Assembly (NCBI GenBank): GCA_937120535.1
Contig: CAKZJX010000010.1
Location: 1 to 64,000 of the forward strand
Source: an uncultured Anaerolineae bacterium
GTDB lineage: Bacteria > Chloroflexota > Anaerolineae > Anaerolineales > Villigracilaceae
DNA length: 64,000 nucleotides
Direction: 5' to 3'
Shown here: positions 49,727-58,818 of the stretch, piece by piece
Numbering within the stretch: position 1 is the first letter of the stretch
Layout: every line of letters begins with the position of its first letter
Program-made: the position numbers and the translations under genes
Notes under the pieces: generated by a model
Database searches by the model: none
The model's input: only the letters and a program-made list of their open reading frames with translations
What the model was told of the DNA's origin: nothing

Positions 49727-50668
49727 TTATATCTTGTTCAAGAGCAGATCCCTCCCCTTCGGAGGGACGAGCATCCACAACGAGCGCGATCGCACCATCA
49801 GAAAGGCGTGCTGAGTGGCCGGACGCGGTTCACCATCCGTCTGGACCAGGAAAGGAGAGTCGGCTTCCACCCGCAGGCGGTGAAAGGGGATGCGCCGCGC
49901 CTGATCGGAGTTGACATGGCGCCCACGCCAGAGATCGTAGGCTTGACGGAAGGCATCGGCCAGGGTACGCCCCCGAAAGAGCCAGAGATCGATCAGCCCG
50001 TCGTCCAGATAGGCTTCAGGCGAAAGCACTGCCAGGCCGCCCATGTAGTGGCGAATGTTATTGGCTACCGCCAGCATGAAGCGACCCTCGATCGCGTTGT
50101 CGTCGGTCCACAGGCGCAAATTGACGCCGCTCCACTGGGCTGCTTTCCAGATGGTGGTCATGGCATACTCGGGGATGGAGAAGAACTTTTCCACCCGAAT
50201 GCGCGGCTCGAGGGCGTGGACGGTGAGGGCATCGAGCCCCATGCCGGCCCACATCAGGAAGGGATGATCGTTGCACAAGCCCACATCCACCGCTCGGATC
50301 GGTGCACGGGCCTGCAGGCGAGCGCTGCGTCCCAAGGCCCACCAACGGGACCAGGAGAAGACCGGCAAGCCGAATTCTAAGGCCAACACGTTGGCCGTGC
50401 CGGCCGGCAAGATGCCCAGGGCGGTGGAAGACCCCACCAGGCCAGCGGCCACCTGACCGATGGTGCCATCCCCGCCACAGGCAAAGACCGCCGTAAAGCC
50501 CTCCTCCGCCGCCTGACGCGCCAAGGCGGTGGCGTGCTCGCCGCTCCGGGTTGGAAGCATCCCCACCTGCCATTGGGCACGTTCTAACGCCCGGACAGCA
50601 AACCGCAAGAACGGCTTGACAGAAAACCGCCCGGCCTGCGGATTATAAATGATAAGGGCACGAGACAT
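49727..50668 (-). CDS. Diacylglycerol/lipid kinase (YegS/DagK-like)
   Basis: IIYNPQAGR, FACGGDGTIGQVAAGL, LGILPAGTANVLA. Confidence 0.92.
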   Translation of the reverse strand: MSRALIIYNPQAGRFSVKPFLRFAVRALERAQWQVGMLPTRSGEHATALARQAAEEGFTAVFACGGDGTIGQVAAGLVGSSTALGILPAGTANVLALEFGLPVFSWSRWWALGRSARLQARAPIRAVDVGLCNDHPFLMWAGMGLDALTVHALEPRIRVEKFFSIPEYAMTTIWKAAQWSGVNLRLWTDDNAIEGRFMLAVANNIRHYMGGLAVLSPEAYLDDGLIDLWLFRGRTLADAFRQAYDLWRGRHVNSDQARRIPFHRLRVEADSPFLVQTDGEPRPATQHAFLMVRSRSLWMLVPPKGRDLLLNKI

Positions 50669-50685
50669 AAGGAAAAGGGGCCGGC

Positions 50686-50949
50686 TCAGATCTGTTCAAA
50701 GCGGTCTACCGGTAAGACAAACAAGGTGGCGCGCTTCTCACCCGGTTTGGCCTCACCCAAGCCTTGGCGCAGCACTCGGATGGCGGCTTCGACATCGGCG
50801 TCCTCCACGCCGATCAACAGGGTAACTACGCCCGAGCGCAGGAACCCGCCCGTAGAAGCGATGCGCGTGACGCGGAAGTTTTCGTTGGTCAACGTTTGGG
50901 TCACGCGATCGGCCTGGTGGTCTTTGACAATTACAACGATCAATTTCAT
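50686..50949 (-). CDS. Cyclic-di-AMP receptor-like protein (PstA/DarA family)
   Basis: MKLIVVIVKDHQADRVTQTLTNENFRVTRIASTGGFLRSGVVTLLIGVED. Confidence 0.87.
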   Translation of the reverse strand: MKLIVVIVKDHQADRVTQTLTNENFRVTRIASTGGFLRSGVVTLLIGVEDADVEAAIRVLRQGLGEAKPGEKRATLFVLPVDRFEQI

Positions 50950-50951
50950 GG

Positions 50952-51287
50952 TCACAACTCCTCATAGCGTTCGACCGGCAAGGCAAAGACGCTGGCCCCA
51001 CCCACCGTGACCGGTATCGGCGTGGGCAGAGGCAAGGGCGTGCCCTCCATGGGCAAGGTCAAATACTCCACCCGCTGCCGGCAGACGCGGTGCAATACCT
51101 CGAGCACAGGTCCTTCTTTGTTCTCAGAAAGGCCGATCAGCAAGGTAGCATTCCGCTGTCCGAGAAATCCCCCGGTACTGGCCAAGACGGTCACCCGCGC
51201 CCCAATGTCGTTCAGAGCGCGAACGGCAGCGTCCGTATCCTGGTCCTGCACGATGGCCAAGAGTAGATGTCGAATGGCGTCGGTCAT
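50952..51287 (-). CDS. Second cyclic-di-AMP receptor-like protein
   Basis: LLLAIVQDQDTDAAVRALNDIGARVTVLASTGGFLGQRNATLLIGLSE. Confidence 0.85.
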   Translation of the reverse strand: MTDAIRHLLLAIVQDQDTDAAVRALNDIGARVTVLASTGGFLGQRNATLLIGLSENKEGPVLEVLHRVCRQRVEYLTLPMEGTPLPLPTPIPVTVGGASVFALPVERYEEL

Positions 51288-51700
51288 GGGTACTCCCTTT
51301 CTTCAGGGGATGCTGTGAACGTGAAACATGGGGTAGTATTCTAACTCAGACAACACCGATTCAGCCAGCAACTCGCTTTGATTTCGGGCTGAGCCGGCAA
51401 CGAGACCTTTAGAGAAGCGGCCCACATCGATCCGATCCGCCCTTCGAAGAGCGACCATCCCAGGCCATCCCAAGCGTTGTTCTTGGAAGTATATCATCTG
51501 AACTTTTTCCAAACACAAGTTCCGCGTAGTCGAGAGGACGCATCCATCGTGATGAAGCCAATCCCGATCGTCTTCCTCAAGCGACCGATGTGGTGAACAT
51601 CTCGACGGTACGATGACCATGAACAATCGATGCGCTACCCTGTTGGCAAGCGAGCAGAGTTTGCTATAATGACGAGCATCTTCTAAGGCACGGAGTGGCT

Positions 51701-52471
51701 ATGCTTTCCTTTCCTTCGCTCTTGCTGGCCGGCCTGGCAGCCGTGGCGGCCGGCGCCATCAACGCCCTGGCCGGCGGCGGCACCCTGGTCACCTTCCCTA
51801 CCCTGATCGCCCTGGGCATCTCCCCGATCGGCGCTAATGTCACCAACACAGTGGCTCTCTTGCCAGGCTACCTTGGGGGCACCCTAGCCCAGAAAAACGA
51901 CTTGGCCGGCCAGACGCAACGCATGATCCTGCTCCTGCCGGCCGGTGCCCTAGGCGGGGTGCTCGGCGGTTGGCTGCTCTTCCGGACCGGCGAGAAGCTC
52001 TTCTCAGAACTGGTCCCCTACCTGATCCTGCTGGCTTCCCTGCTCCTAGCCGCGCAAGACCCAGTCCGGGCGTGGTTGACGCAGCGGGGGGTCGGGCAAT
52101 CTCGCCAAGGGTCGTCGGGAAGCGAGCGCTGGTCGTGGCTGCCAGTGGCGTTGGCATCGGTATATGGTGGCTATTTCGGCGCTGGGTTGAGTGTGATCGT
52201 TCTTTCCGCCCTGGCCCTCACCTTAGACGATACGCTGACCCGCCTGAACGCCCTCAAGCAGATCATCGGATTTGCGGTGAACGTGGCAGCAGCGGTGTTT
52301 TTCGCCTTCTCTGGCCGAGTGATCTGGCCGGTGGCCATCGTCATGGCGATCGGCGCCTTGCTGGGCGGGATGCTGGGCGGAAAATTGGCCGGCAGAGTCC
52401 AACCCACCACCCTGCGCTGGACGGTGGTCACGATCGGCGTCTTTCTTTCTGTCGTCTACTTCCTGCGCTAA
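51701..52471 (+). CDS. TauE/SafE (TSUP) family permease
   Basis: [41 protein letters not shown]. Confidence 0.9.
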   Translation: MLSFPSLLLAGLAAVAAGAINALAGGGTLVTFPTLIALGISPIGANVTNTVALLPGYLGGTLAQKNDLAGQTQRMILLLPAGALGGVLGGWLLFRTGEKLFSELVPYLILLASLLLAAQDPVRAWLTQRGVGQSRQGSSGSERWSWLPVALASVYGGYFGAGLSVIVLSALALTLDDTLTRLNALKQIIGFAVNVAAAVFFAFSGRVIWPVAIVMAIGALLGGMLGGKLAGRVQPTTLRWTVVTIGVFLSVVYFLR

Positions 52472-52516
52472 TCCCACCCCTGGGCAACCCACCCCTTTAG
52501 CTTGTACGGAGGAGTC

Positions 52517-52759
52517 ATGACACTCGATGATGCCGTTCAAAACATCTCGACCATTATTCGCAATGTTTGTGCAAGCGCCGAGATTCGGGTGACCAAAGTG
52601 TCTGACGAGGAAGCGCGGCTGACGGTGCTCGCCCCCGGCGGAGATGTTGCAGCCATCAAAGATGCCGTGTTCCAACCGGTGCTGGACTTGTTGAAGGAGA
52701 ACCTGGATTTGCAAGTGTTGGTTTACGACAGAGACGCACCGCAGCCCAAAGGGGAGTGA
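52517..52759 (+). CDS. Small (80 aa) hypothetical protein
   Basis: ACGGAGGAG SD before ATG 52517. Confidence 0.65.
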   Translation: MTLDDAVQNISTIIRNVCASAEIRVTKVSDEEARLTVLAPGGDVAAIKDAVFQPVLDLLKENLDLQVLVYDRDAPQPKGE

Positions 52760-52869
52760 CGTTTTTCATCTAGCGATTATAATAAATCTACAAAATCTAC
52801 ATTGACCGCTGGATTTCACTTCATACAATTTGCCCCGAAAATCTCCAAAATCAACTCGAGGGCAAAGAG

Positions 52870-54177
52870 ATGTTCCTTAAGCGCGTTCAACTTGGCTTGA
52901 TCCACACTGCGGTGGCCATGACCCTGGTCCCCATCAACAGCACCCTAAATCGGGTGATGATTTATGAGCTGGGACTTTCCAAGACGCTGGTAACTCTGCT
53001 GGCCATTGCGCCGTACCTGCTGGCGCCCGTGCAGGTGTTGATCGGCTCGTTCTCCGATCGTCGCCCGATCTTGGGCTACCGCCGCACGCCGCTTATCCTG
53101 CTCGGCTTGATCCTGTGCACCCTTGGAGTGATCGTTTCTCCCCAAGTGGCGGTGCTGATCGACGAGAACTTCGCCCTAGGCCTGCTAGCTGCTTTGCTGG
53201 CTTTTGGGGCGTGGGGCATGGGCTACAACTTCTCGGCGGTTTCCTACCTATCGCTGGCCTCTCAACTTTCCGGCGAAAAAGGGCGTAGCCGCACCGTTGC
53301 GGTGATGTTCACCATGATGATCTTGGGAATCATCGGAACGGGCATCGCCCTGAGCTGGTTGGTGCCGACCTATTCGCCCGAGGCCCTCGAACGGGGCTTC
53401 CGCATCGTCGCCGGTTCGGCCTTGACCCTGGGCCTGCTCGGCCTGATTCGGCTAGAACCCCGCTCGAGCGAGATCGTGATCCCGACGGCGCGCGCCGAGC
53501 GCTACAGTGTGCGCGAAATGACGGCGACTATCACCGCCAATCCGGTGGCTCGCATCTTCTTCGTCTACCTTCTGCTGTTGCTAGCAGCCTTGCTCGGCCA
53601 GGATGTGTTGCTGGAGCCGTTTGGTGCCCAAGCTTTCGGCATGGATCTCGAACAGACCTCGCGCTTTGTTTCCATCATGGGCACCTTCACCCTGCTAGCC
53701 TTCGCCCTGGCCGGCGCGCTGGAAGGACGCGTGGCCAAGCGCATAGTGGCTCAAACCGGCAACCTGACCGCTCTAGCCGGTTTCTTGACCATCCTGGTCA
53801 GCGGCATCCTTGGCTGGTCGGGCATCTTCTACCTGGGCTTGGTCCTGCTCGGCTTTGGAACTGGGCTTTCCACGGTCGCCAACCTGTCGCTGATGTTCGA
53901 CCTGACTGTGCCCGAACAGGTTGGCTTGTACATCGGCGCTTGGGGGTTCTCGAACGGCCTTTCGCGGCTGACCGGCCTGTTCCTGGCCGGCGTGGTGGCC
54001 GATCTGGGCACCCAACTGACTGGCTCGGCGCTGACCGGCTACCTGATTGTCTTTGGCATCGAAGCGGCCATGATCTTCTCGGCGGCCCTGTTGCTCTCGC
54101 GCATCGACGTGGGAGCGTTCCGCCGGCGCGCTGCTGAACTTAGCCTGGCCGAGAAGGCGGCTATGGCCTCCGACTAA
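52870..54177 (+). CDS. PucC/BCD-family MFS transporter
   Basis: SDRRPILGYRRTPLILLG; about 12 TM; PucC-like architecture. Confidence 0.78.
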   Translation: MFLKRVQLGLIHTAVAMTLVPINSTLNRVMIYELGLSKTLVTLLAIAPYLLAPVQVLIGSFSDRRPILGYRRTPLILLGLILCTLGVIVSPQVAVLIDENFALGLLAALLAFGAWGMGYNFSAVSYLSLASQLSGEKGRSRTVAVMFTMMILGIIGTGIALSWLVPTYSPEALERGFRIVAGSALTLGLLGLIRLEPRSSEIVIPTARAERYSVREMTATITANPVARIFFVYLLLLLAALLGQDVLLEPFGAQAFGMDLEQTSRFVSIMGTFTLLAFALAGALEGRVAKRIVAQTGNLTALAGFLTILVSGILGWSGIFYLGLVLLGFGTGLSTVANLSLMFDLTVPEQVGLYIGAWGFSNGLSRLTGLFLAGVVADLGTQLTGSALTGYLIVFGIEAAMIFSAALLLSRIDVGAFRRRAAELSLAEKAAMASD

Positions 54178-54182
54178 ACCCG

Positions 54183-54206
54183 AGGCCCTTCCGCCAGGGA
54201 GGGCCT
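54183..54206 (+). terminator. Hairpin after PucC-family gene
   Basis: AGGCCCT / AGGGCCT stem, then tctctggctc. Confidence 0.45.
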
Positions 54207-54228
54207 TCTCTGGCTCTAACGACGAACC

Positions 54229-54840
54229 ATGAGCGACCTGATCTCCCTCAAAGAAGCGGCCTTGATCCTCGGCGTCCATCCCAGCACCGTGCGGGTCTGG
54301 ACCAATAAGGGCATCCTACCTTCTTTTCGCACTCCGGGCGGCCATCGTCGCTACCGCCGCACAGACGTGGAATTGTGGGCCGAGCACGCCCGCCGCGGCG
54401 GTCTAGAACCGGAGGCCATGATGCAATCGGTGGTGCGCAGTGTGCGCATGCGCATCGCCGAAGGACAGCTGGAGGGCCAAGGATGGTACCGAAAGCTCGA
54501 CGCCGAGGCTCGTCTCCAATACCGCCAGAGCGCACACTCGCTGTTCCAGAGCTTGTTGGGATTTCTCTCCACAAACGGCATCAACTCTTCTGCGGAGGCG
54601 CATGCCATCGGCTTTGAATACGCTTCACGTGCCCGCCGCTACGGCCTGAGCTACGTCGAAGCAGCTCAAGCGTTCCTGTTCTTCCGCAACACATTGATCG
54701 AATCGCTGGCAACCGCCTATCGCCAAGCCAACGTGCCTTTCGAGGAGATGCTTCATCGGATGCATGCGTTCACCGACGAAATTCTGATCAGCCTGCTCAA
54801 AACCTACCAAACCCTGGAAAAAAGGCCAGATAAACCATAA
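54229..54840 (+). CDS. MerR/BldC-type HTH regulator with C-terminal helical sensor-like domain
   Basis: SLKEAALILGVHPSTVRVWTNKGILPSFRTPGGHRRYRRTDVELW. Confidence 0.85.
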   Translation: MSDLISLKEAALILGVHPSTVRVWTNKGILPSFRTPGGHRRYRRTDVELWAEHARRGGLEPEAMMQSVVRSVRMRIAEGQLEGQGWYRKLDAEARLQYRQSAHSLFQSLLGFLSTNGINSSAEAHAIGFEYASRARRYGLSYVEAAQAFLFFRNTLIESLATAYRQANVPFEEMLHRMHAFTDEILISLLKTYQTLEKRPDKP

Positions 54841-54876
54841 AGCGCCTTCTGCAGCGCGCCAACAGCCCTTTGCCTG

Positions 54877-54882
54877 TATAAT
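54877..54882 (+). promoter_or_regulatory. -10 box TATAAT 6 nt before ATG 54889
   Basis: TATAATTGCAGCATG. Confidence 0.5.
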
Positions 54883-54888
54883 TGCAGC

Positions 54889-55407
54889 ATGCTTCTCCAT
54901 CTCCCTCTCATCCTTGAAACTCGACGCAACCATGCTCTAGAACACGCCACGCTGCACATGCTGGCTCACACTCACCCAGGTCCTTTGGCCGGGCATTCCA
55001 ATCCGAGCGGCTACCTGATCTTTGGCAACGTGGACACCGAGGCGCTACAGGCAGCCGCTGAGGAGGCGCTGCGGCGGTTGAAGGCCGGGGAACGCCATCT
55101 GGCGATCCATCCTGGCTGCGGCACCAACCTGGTCTCCCATTTGACCTTGATCCCGATGTTGGCCTGGCTGCCCTTGCGCGGTCGCAAGACTCTTGGGGGG
55201 CGGTTGGCCGGCCTGCCCCTGGCCTTCTTGCTGGCTGCCCTGGGGTTTGCCCTGGCTCATCGCCTTGGTCCAGTCCTACAGCAGCACATCACCACCGAAC
55301 CCGATCTGGGGGACCTGGAAATCGTAGCAATTCATCGCCTGGGTCCGAGCGTCCATCTGGTGATCACCCGCAACCATGCCCATCCTGTTTCTATGCGGCA
55401 CGGATGA
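54889..55407 (+). CDS. DUF6391-like membrane protein
   Basis: ETRRNHALEHATLHML, HPGCGTNLV, hydrophobic C-terminal half. Confidence 0.7.
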   Translation: MLLHLPLILETRRNHALEHATLHMLAHTHPGPLAGHSNPSGYLIFGNVDTEALQAAAEEALRRLKAGERHLAIHPGCGTNLVSHLTLIPMLAWLPLRGRKTLGGRLAGLPLAFLLAALGFALAHRLGPVLQQHITTEPDLGDLEIVAIHRLGPSVHLVITRNHAHPVSMRHG

Positions 55408-56353
55408 ATTTTCCATCGCCCGCCGTATCGCTGAGATTGCTGCCAAAACCGACCGCGACGGTTTGAACACTTCGCGCCTGGAAGCACGCCTGACCGCCGA
55501 GGAAGAGCTGTATAAGGCGGTGAATGCCCTGCCTTTCCTGGCGGAAAAGCGGCTGGTGATCCTGGCCCATCCCTCTCAGAAATACACTTCGGCTGAAGCG
55601 CGCCAAAAATTCCTGGCCTTCCTGACCAATGTCCCGCCCACCACGTTGCTGGTGGTCTATGAAATCCTGGAGGAGCGCGAAGCGCGCCAGGCCGGCAAAC
55701 ATTGGTTGGTGGGCTGGGCCGCTGAGGCCCTCCAGGCCAAGGTGGAGACCTTTTTGCTCCCCAAACCGCGCGAGATGAAAGACTGGATCGTCGGTGAAGT
55801 GAAGCGGCAGGGCGGCGCCATCTCCTCGCAGGCGGCCCATCGCCTGGCCGAGCTGGTTGGCGTGGATACCCGCCAGGCGGCGCAGGAGATCGCCAAACTC
55901 TTGACCTACGTCAATTGGTCGCGCCCGATCGAGCTCAAGGACGTGGAGGCGGTGTGCGTTTCCACCGCCGAGGTGAACCTCTTCGATTTCGTGGATCGCC
56001 TGGCTATGCGCCAGGTTCGCGCCTCCCAAGCCATGCTGCACAAGATGCTCGAGGAGCAAGATGCTTCTTCCATCTTCCCGTTGATCGTCCGCCAGTTCCG
56101 GCTCTTGATCCAGACCCGAGAGATGATCGAGGCCGGCAACAGCGTGCAAACGGTACAAGAGGCGCTTGGACTACATCCCTTCGTGGCCAGCAAGCTTGTG
56201 CAACAGGCCGAGCGCTTCACTTTAGCCGACCTGGAGGCGATCTACCGCCGCCTGTTGGAAATTGACGAAGCGGCCAAGATCAGCGCCATGCCGCTCGAGA
56301 TAGGTTTAGAGATGTTTGTAGTGGAACTAGGTCGATCGTCCCCCTCCGCTTAG
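55376..56353 (+). CDS. holA: DNA polymerase III delta subunit
   Basis: MPILFLCGTDEFSIARRIAEI, RLVILAHP, HolA-like throughout; 32-nt overlap with upstream gene. Confidence 0.88.
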   Translation: MPILFLCGTDEFSIARRIAEIAAKTDRDGLNTSRLEARLTAEEELYKAVNALPFLAEKRLVILAHPSQKYTSAEARQKFLAFLTNVPPTTLLVVYEILEEREARQAGKHWLVGWAAEALQAKVETFLLPKPREMKDWIVGEVKRQGGAISSQAAHRLAELVGVDTRQAAQEIAKLLTYVNWSRPIELKDVEAVCVSTAEVNLFDFVDRLAMRQVRASQAMLHKMLEEQDASSIFPLIVRQFRLLIQTREMIEAGNSVQTVQEALGLHPFVASKLVQQAERFTLADLEAIYRRLLEIDEAAKISAMPLEIGLEMFVVELGRSSPSA

Positions 56354-56869
56354 CTGCTCTCGAATCAGCCTCCATCCTATCCATACCAACCCAAGCGCTC
56401 CTGTGACCACACAACCCAATATCACAGCGGCGGGAGAGAGCATGCCGAGCAAGGGAGTAGCGCGCGTCCACGGCCAGAACAGATACACATCGTCATAGAG
56501 CAGCGCATCGAGCAGGACGTGGGAAAAGCTGCCGAGCGTTGCTCCCCACACCACTCCCGACAGCGTTATCTCGCCGTAGAGCACTGATCGGCGCTCGGCT
56601 AGAGCCAAGATACGATTCCCAAGGCCGGCCCTGCGCTCCAGCGCCCAGCGGCCGGCCAGACACAGCGCCACTGTGACCGCACCAACCAGAGCAGCGCCCG
56701 GCAGGGTGTGCAGGGCGCGGTGCAGCGGCGCCTCGCCACGCATCAAGTAGTACAGCGGCTCTAGATCAATCACGATCTGAGATACAGCAAACGCCGACCA
56801 AGAAACGCCTCGCGGCGCCCCTCCTTTGAGCAACAATCCCGGACCCAAATGGAATGGCGTGAACGGCAT
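56327..56869 (-). CDS. Membrane-bound metal-dependent hydrolase-like protein
   Basis: MPFTPFHLGPGLLLKG, IDLEPLYYLM, HTLPGA, SHVLLDALLY; ATG at 56869 preferred. Confidence 0.75.
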   Translation of the reverse strand: MPFTPFHLGPGLLLKGGAPRGVSWSAFAVSQIVIDLEPLYYLMRGEAPLHRALHTLPGAALVGAVTVALCLAGRWALERRAGLGNRILALAERRSVLYGEITLSGVVWGATLGSFSHVLLDALLYDDVYLFWPWTRATPLLGMLSPAAVILGCVVTGALGLVWIGWRLIREQLSGGGRST

Positions 56870-56877
56870 GACTACAT

Positions 56878-57930
56878 CTACTTTAGCGCTTCTTCCGCCG
56901 GAAAGCCAAACCACGGACGCAGGCGCGGGTTGCGATGGATGGCCAGCTCGTAGATCAGGGCAGGGATCAACACTCCGCTCAGAAAGGCCAGCACGATGGC
57001 CGGATCAGCGGATAGGCCCAAGCGCACCAACTTTTGGAAAAACGATTCTTGGATCGGCACGTGAAAGACCAAGATCACTAGCGAGATGCGCCCGAAATAG
57101 CGAAACACCCTGGCCAGCGGCTCGAGCCACGCGGCCTCTAGCGCGCGCGCTAGGGAGAGAATCATAGCGATCCCCAACAGCGCCTCGGCGGTGTTGATCC
57201 ATAGCGAGGGATAGGTGCGCGTGTTGAAATCCAGGGCCGGCGGCAGGACCAACACCATCGCCAGCAACAGGCCCAAGGCCGCCGGCAAGACGGCCGGCCA
57301 GGCCAACCATCGCTCCGGCGATAGCCGATTGACTTCATAGCCCAGCAGGAAAAAAAAACCGCTCGCCAGCACCAGGTCTAGGCTGAAGGGCAAGCCATAC
57401 AGCTCGATCTCCAGCATGGGCGCCCAGAACGGCCAAAAGAAGGGCATGACCATCACCCCCAACGCCAGCAGGACAAACAGGACTGCCAGACGCACCGCCA
57501 ACGTAGGAATGCGCCCGAGCACGCTGCGCCACACCAACCAGGCGAAGAGCGCCACGGCAAACAGGTGGGGCAAAAACCACAATTGCACCCAATCAATGTA
57601 GTGACCAGTGGCGTACAGAGATTTGACGATCCTCCCGACGATCACCGGGAAGGTCATGTTGGAAAACGCCGCTTCGCCCAGATAAATCAGAAAGATGGCG
57701 AACAGATACGGCCGCAGCAAGGTCTGGAAACGCCGTTGCGCCGTCTCCCAAAACGTGCGTTCTGGTCGAAAAAATAGGCCGGAGAGAAAGAAGAACAAGG
57801 GGATGTGGAACGAGTAGACGAATTTATGCAGGGTGGGATGGTAGGCGGCCAGATCGTTGTGCCCCAACACGATCAGTAAGATGCCAAACCCCTTGGCCGT
57901 GTCGATGTAAGCGATTCGTGAAGGAACCAT
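56878..57930 (-). CDS. Acyltransferase family 3 membrane protein
   Basis: RIAYIDTAKGFGILLIVLGHND, FVYSFHIPLFFFLSGLFF. Confidence 0.9.
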   Translation of the reverse strand: MVPSRIAYIDTAKGFGILLIVLGHNDLAAYHPTLHKFVYSFHIPLFFFLSGLFFRPERTFWETAQRRFQTLLRPYLFAIFLIYLGEAAFSNMTFPVIVGRIVKSLYATGHYIDWVQLWFLPHLFAVALFAWLVWRSVLGRIPTLAVRLAVLFVLLALGVMVMPFFWPFWAPMLEIELYGLPFSLDLVLASGFFFLLGYEVNRLSPERWLAWPAVLPAALGLLLAMVLVLPPALDFNTRTYPSLWINTAEALLGIAMILSLARALEAAWLEPLARVFRYFGRISLVILVFHVPIQESFFQKLVRLGLSADPAIVLAFLSGVLIPALIYELAIHRNPRLRPWFGFPAEEALK

Positions 57931-57954
57931 AGTGCAGCCTTCCTCAGCGGTTGA

Positions 57955-58818
57955 TCATCCGTCAAAGGCGAAGGTGGGCATGCCTTCAGTGTCGGTGAGG
58001 GCTTCGAACAAGCCACCGGAAAGCGGGAATCGTTCCAAGGCCGGCGGTTCCAACCCCACTCGGGCTGTGGTGATATATAACCGATCCAGGCGCTCTCCAC
58101 CGAAGACGCAGGAGGTCACATGCGGGGCCGGGACCAGCACCTCGGCTTCGCGCCGGCCGGTGAGCGGATTCCAACACACCACCCGTCCCCCGCCCCACAG
58201 GGCGATCCACAGGCGCCCCTCGCAATCCGAAGTCATCCCATCGGGCCAGCCCAACTCCGACGGGACGTCCAACGCTACCCGCGGACGCCGAAGATCGCCC
58301 GTCTCCAGGTCGTAATCGAAGGCGCGCACTTGACGGGTAGGCGTGTCAATGTAGTACAACATCCGATAGTCGGGGCTCCACGTTAAGCCATTCGAGATCG
58401 TGATGCCCTCCAGAAGTTTGCGCAGTGGGCGTCCGGCCGCTAGTGAGTAGAGGGCTCCGCTAGGGGCGGCCTCGTTCATGTCCATTGTCCCTGCTAGGAA
58501 GCGGCCGGCCGGATCGCACTTTCCGTCGTTGAAGCGATTGGTGGGCGGTTCCTGCACACGGGCCAGGAGCGTGCGTTCCTTCCCCGTCCGATCCATCGTC
58601 CAAAACGAGTCTTTCAGGGCGACGATCAAGCCCCCACGGCGACACGGCGCTACGCACCCCACATACTCATCAAGCTGCACAACCTGATCCTGGCCCCAGC
58701 AAAAGCAATGAACTTGCTTGGCCAAGATGTCCACCCAATAGAGCGCCTGGTCGGTCACATCCCAAGCCGGCCCCTCGCCGAGCGTCGCCCGTGCGTCGAG
58801 GATCAACTCTGCGCGCAT
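57955..58818 (-). CDS. SMP-30/gluconolactonase-family protein
   Basis: LGEGPAWDVTDQALYWVDI, NDGKCDPAGRFLAGTM, ISNGLTWSPD, PDGMTSDCEGRLWIALWGG; ATG 58818 overlaps corA stop. Confidence 0.9.
   Translation of the reverse strand: MRAELILDARATLGEGPAWDVTDQALYWVDILAKQVHCFCWGQDQVVQLDEYVGCVAPCRRGGLIVALKDSFWTMDRTGKERTLLARVQEPPTNRFNDGKCDPAGRFLAGTMDMNEAAPSGALYSLAAGRPLRKLLEGITISNGLTWSPDYRMLYYIDTPTRQVRAFDYDLETGDLRRPRVALDVPSELGWPDGMTSDCEGRLWIALWGGGRVVCWNPLTGRREAEVLVPAPHVTSCVFGGERLDRLYITTARVGLEPPALERFPLSGGLFEALTDTEGMPTFAFDG

Noticed and set aside
51303-51626. 107-aa minus-strand ORF between c-di-AMP receptor and TSUP genes
   Set aside because: No domain, no clear SD; likely non-coding intergenic sequence.
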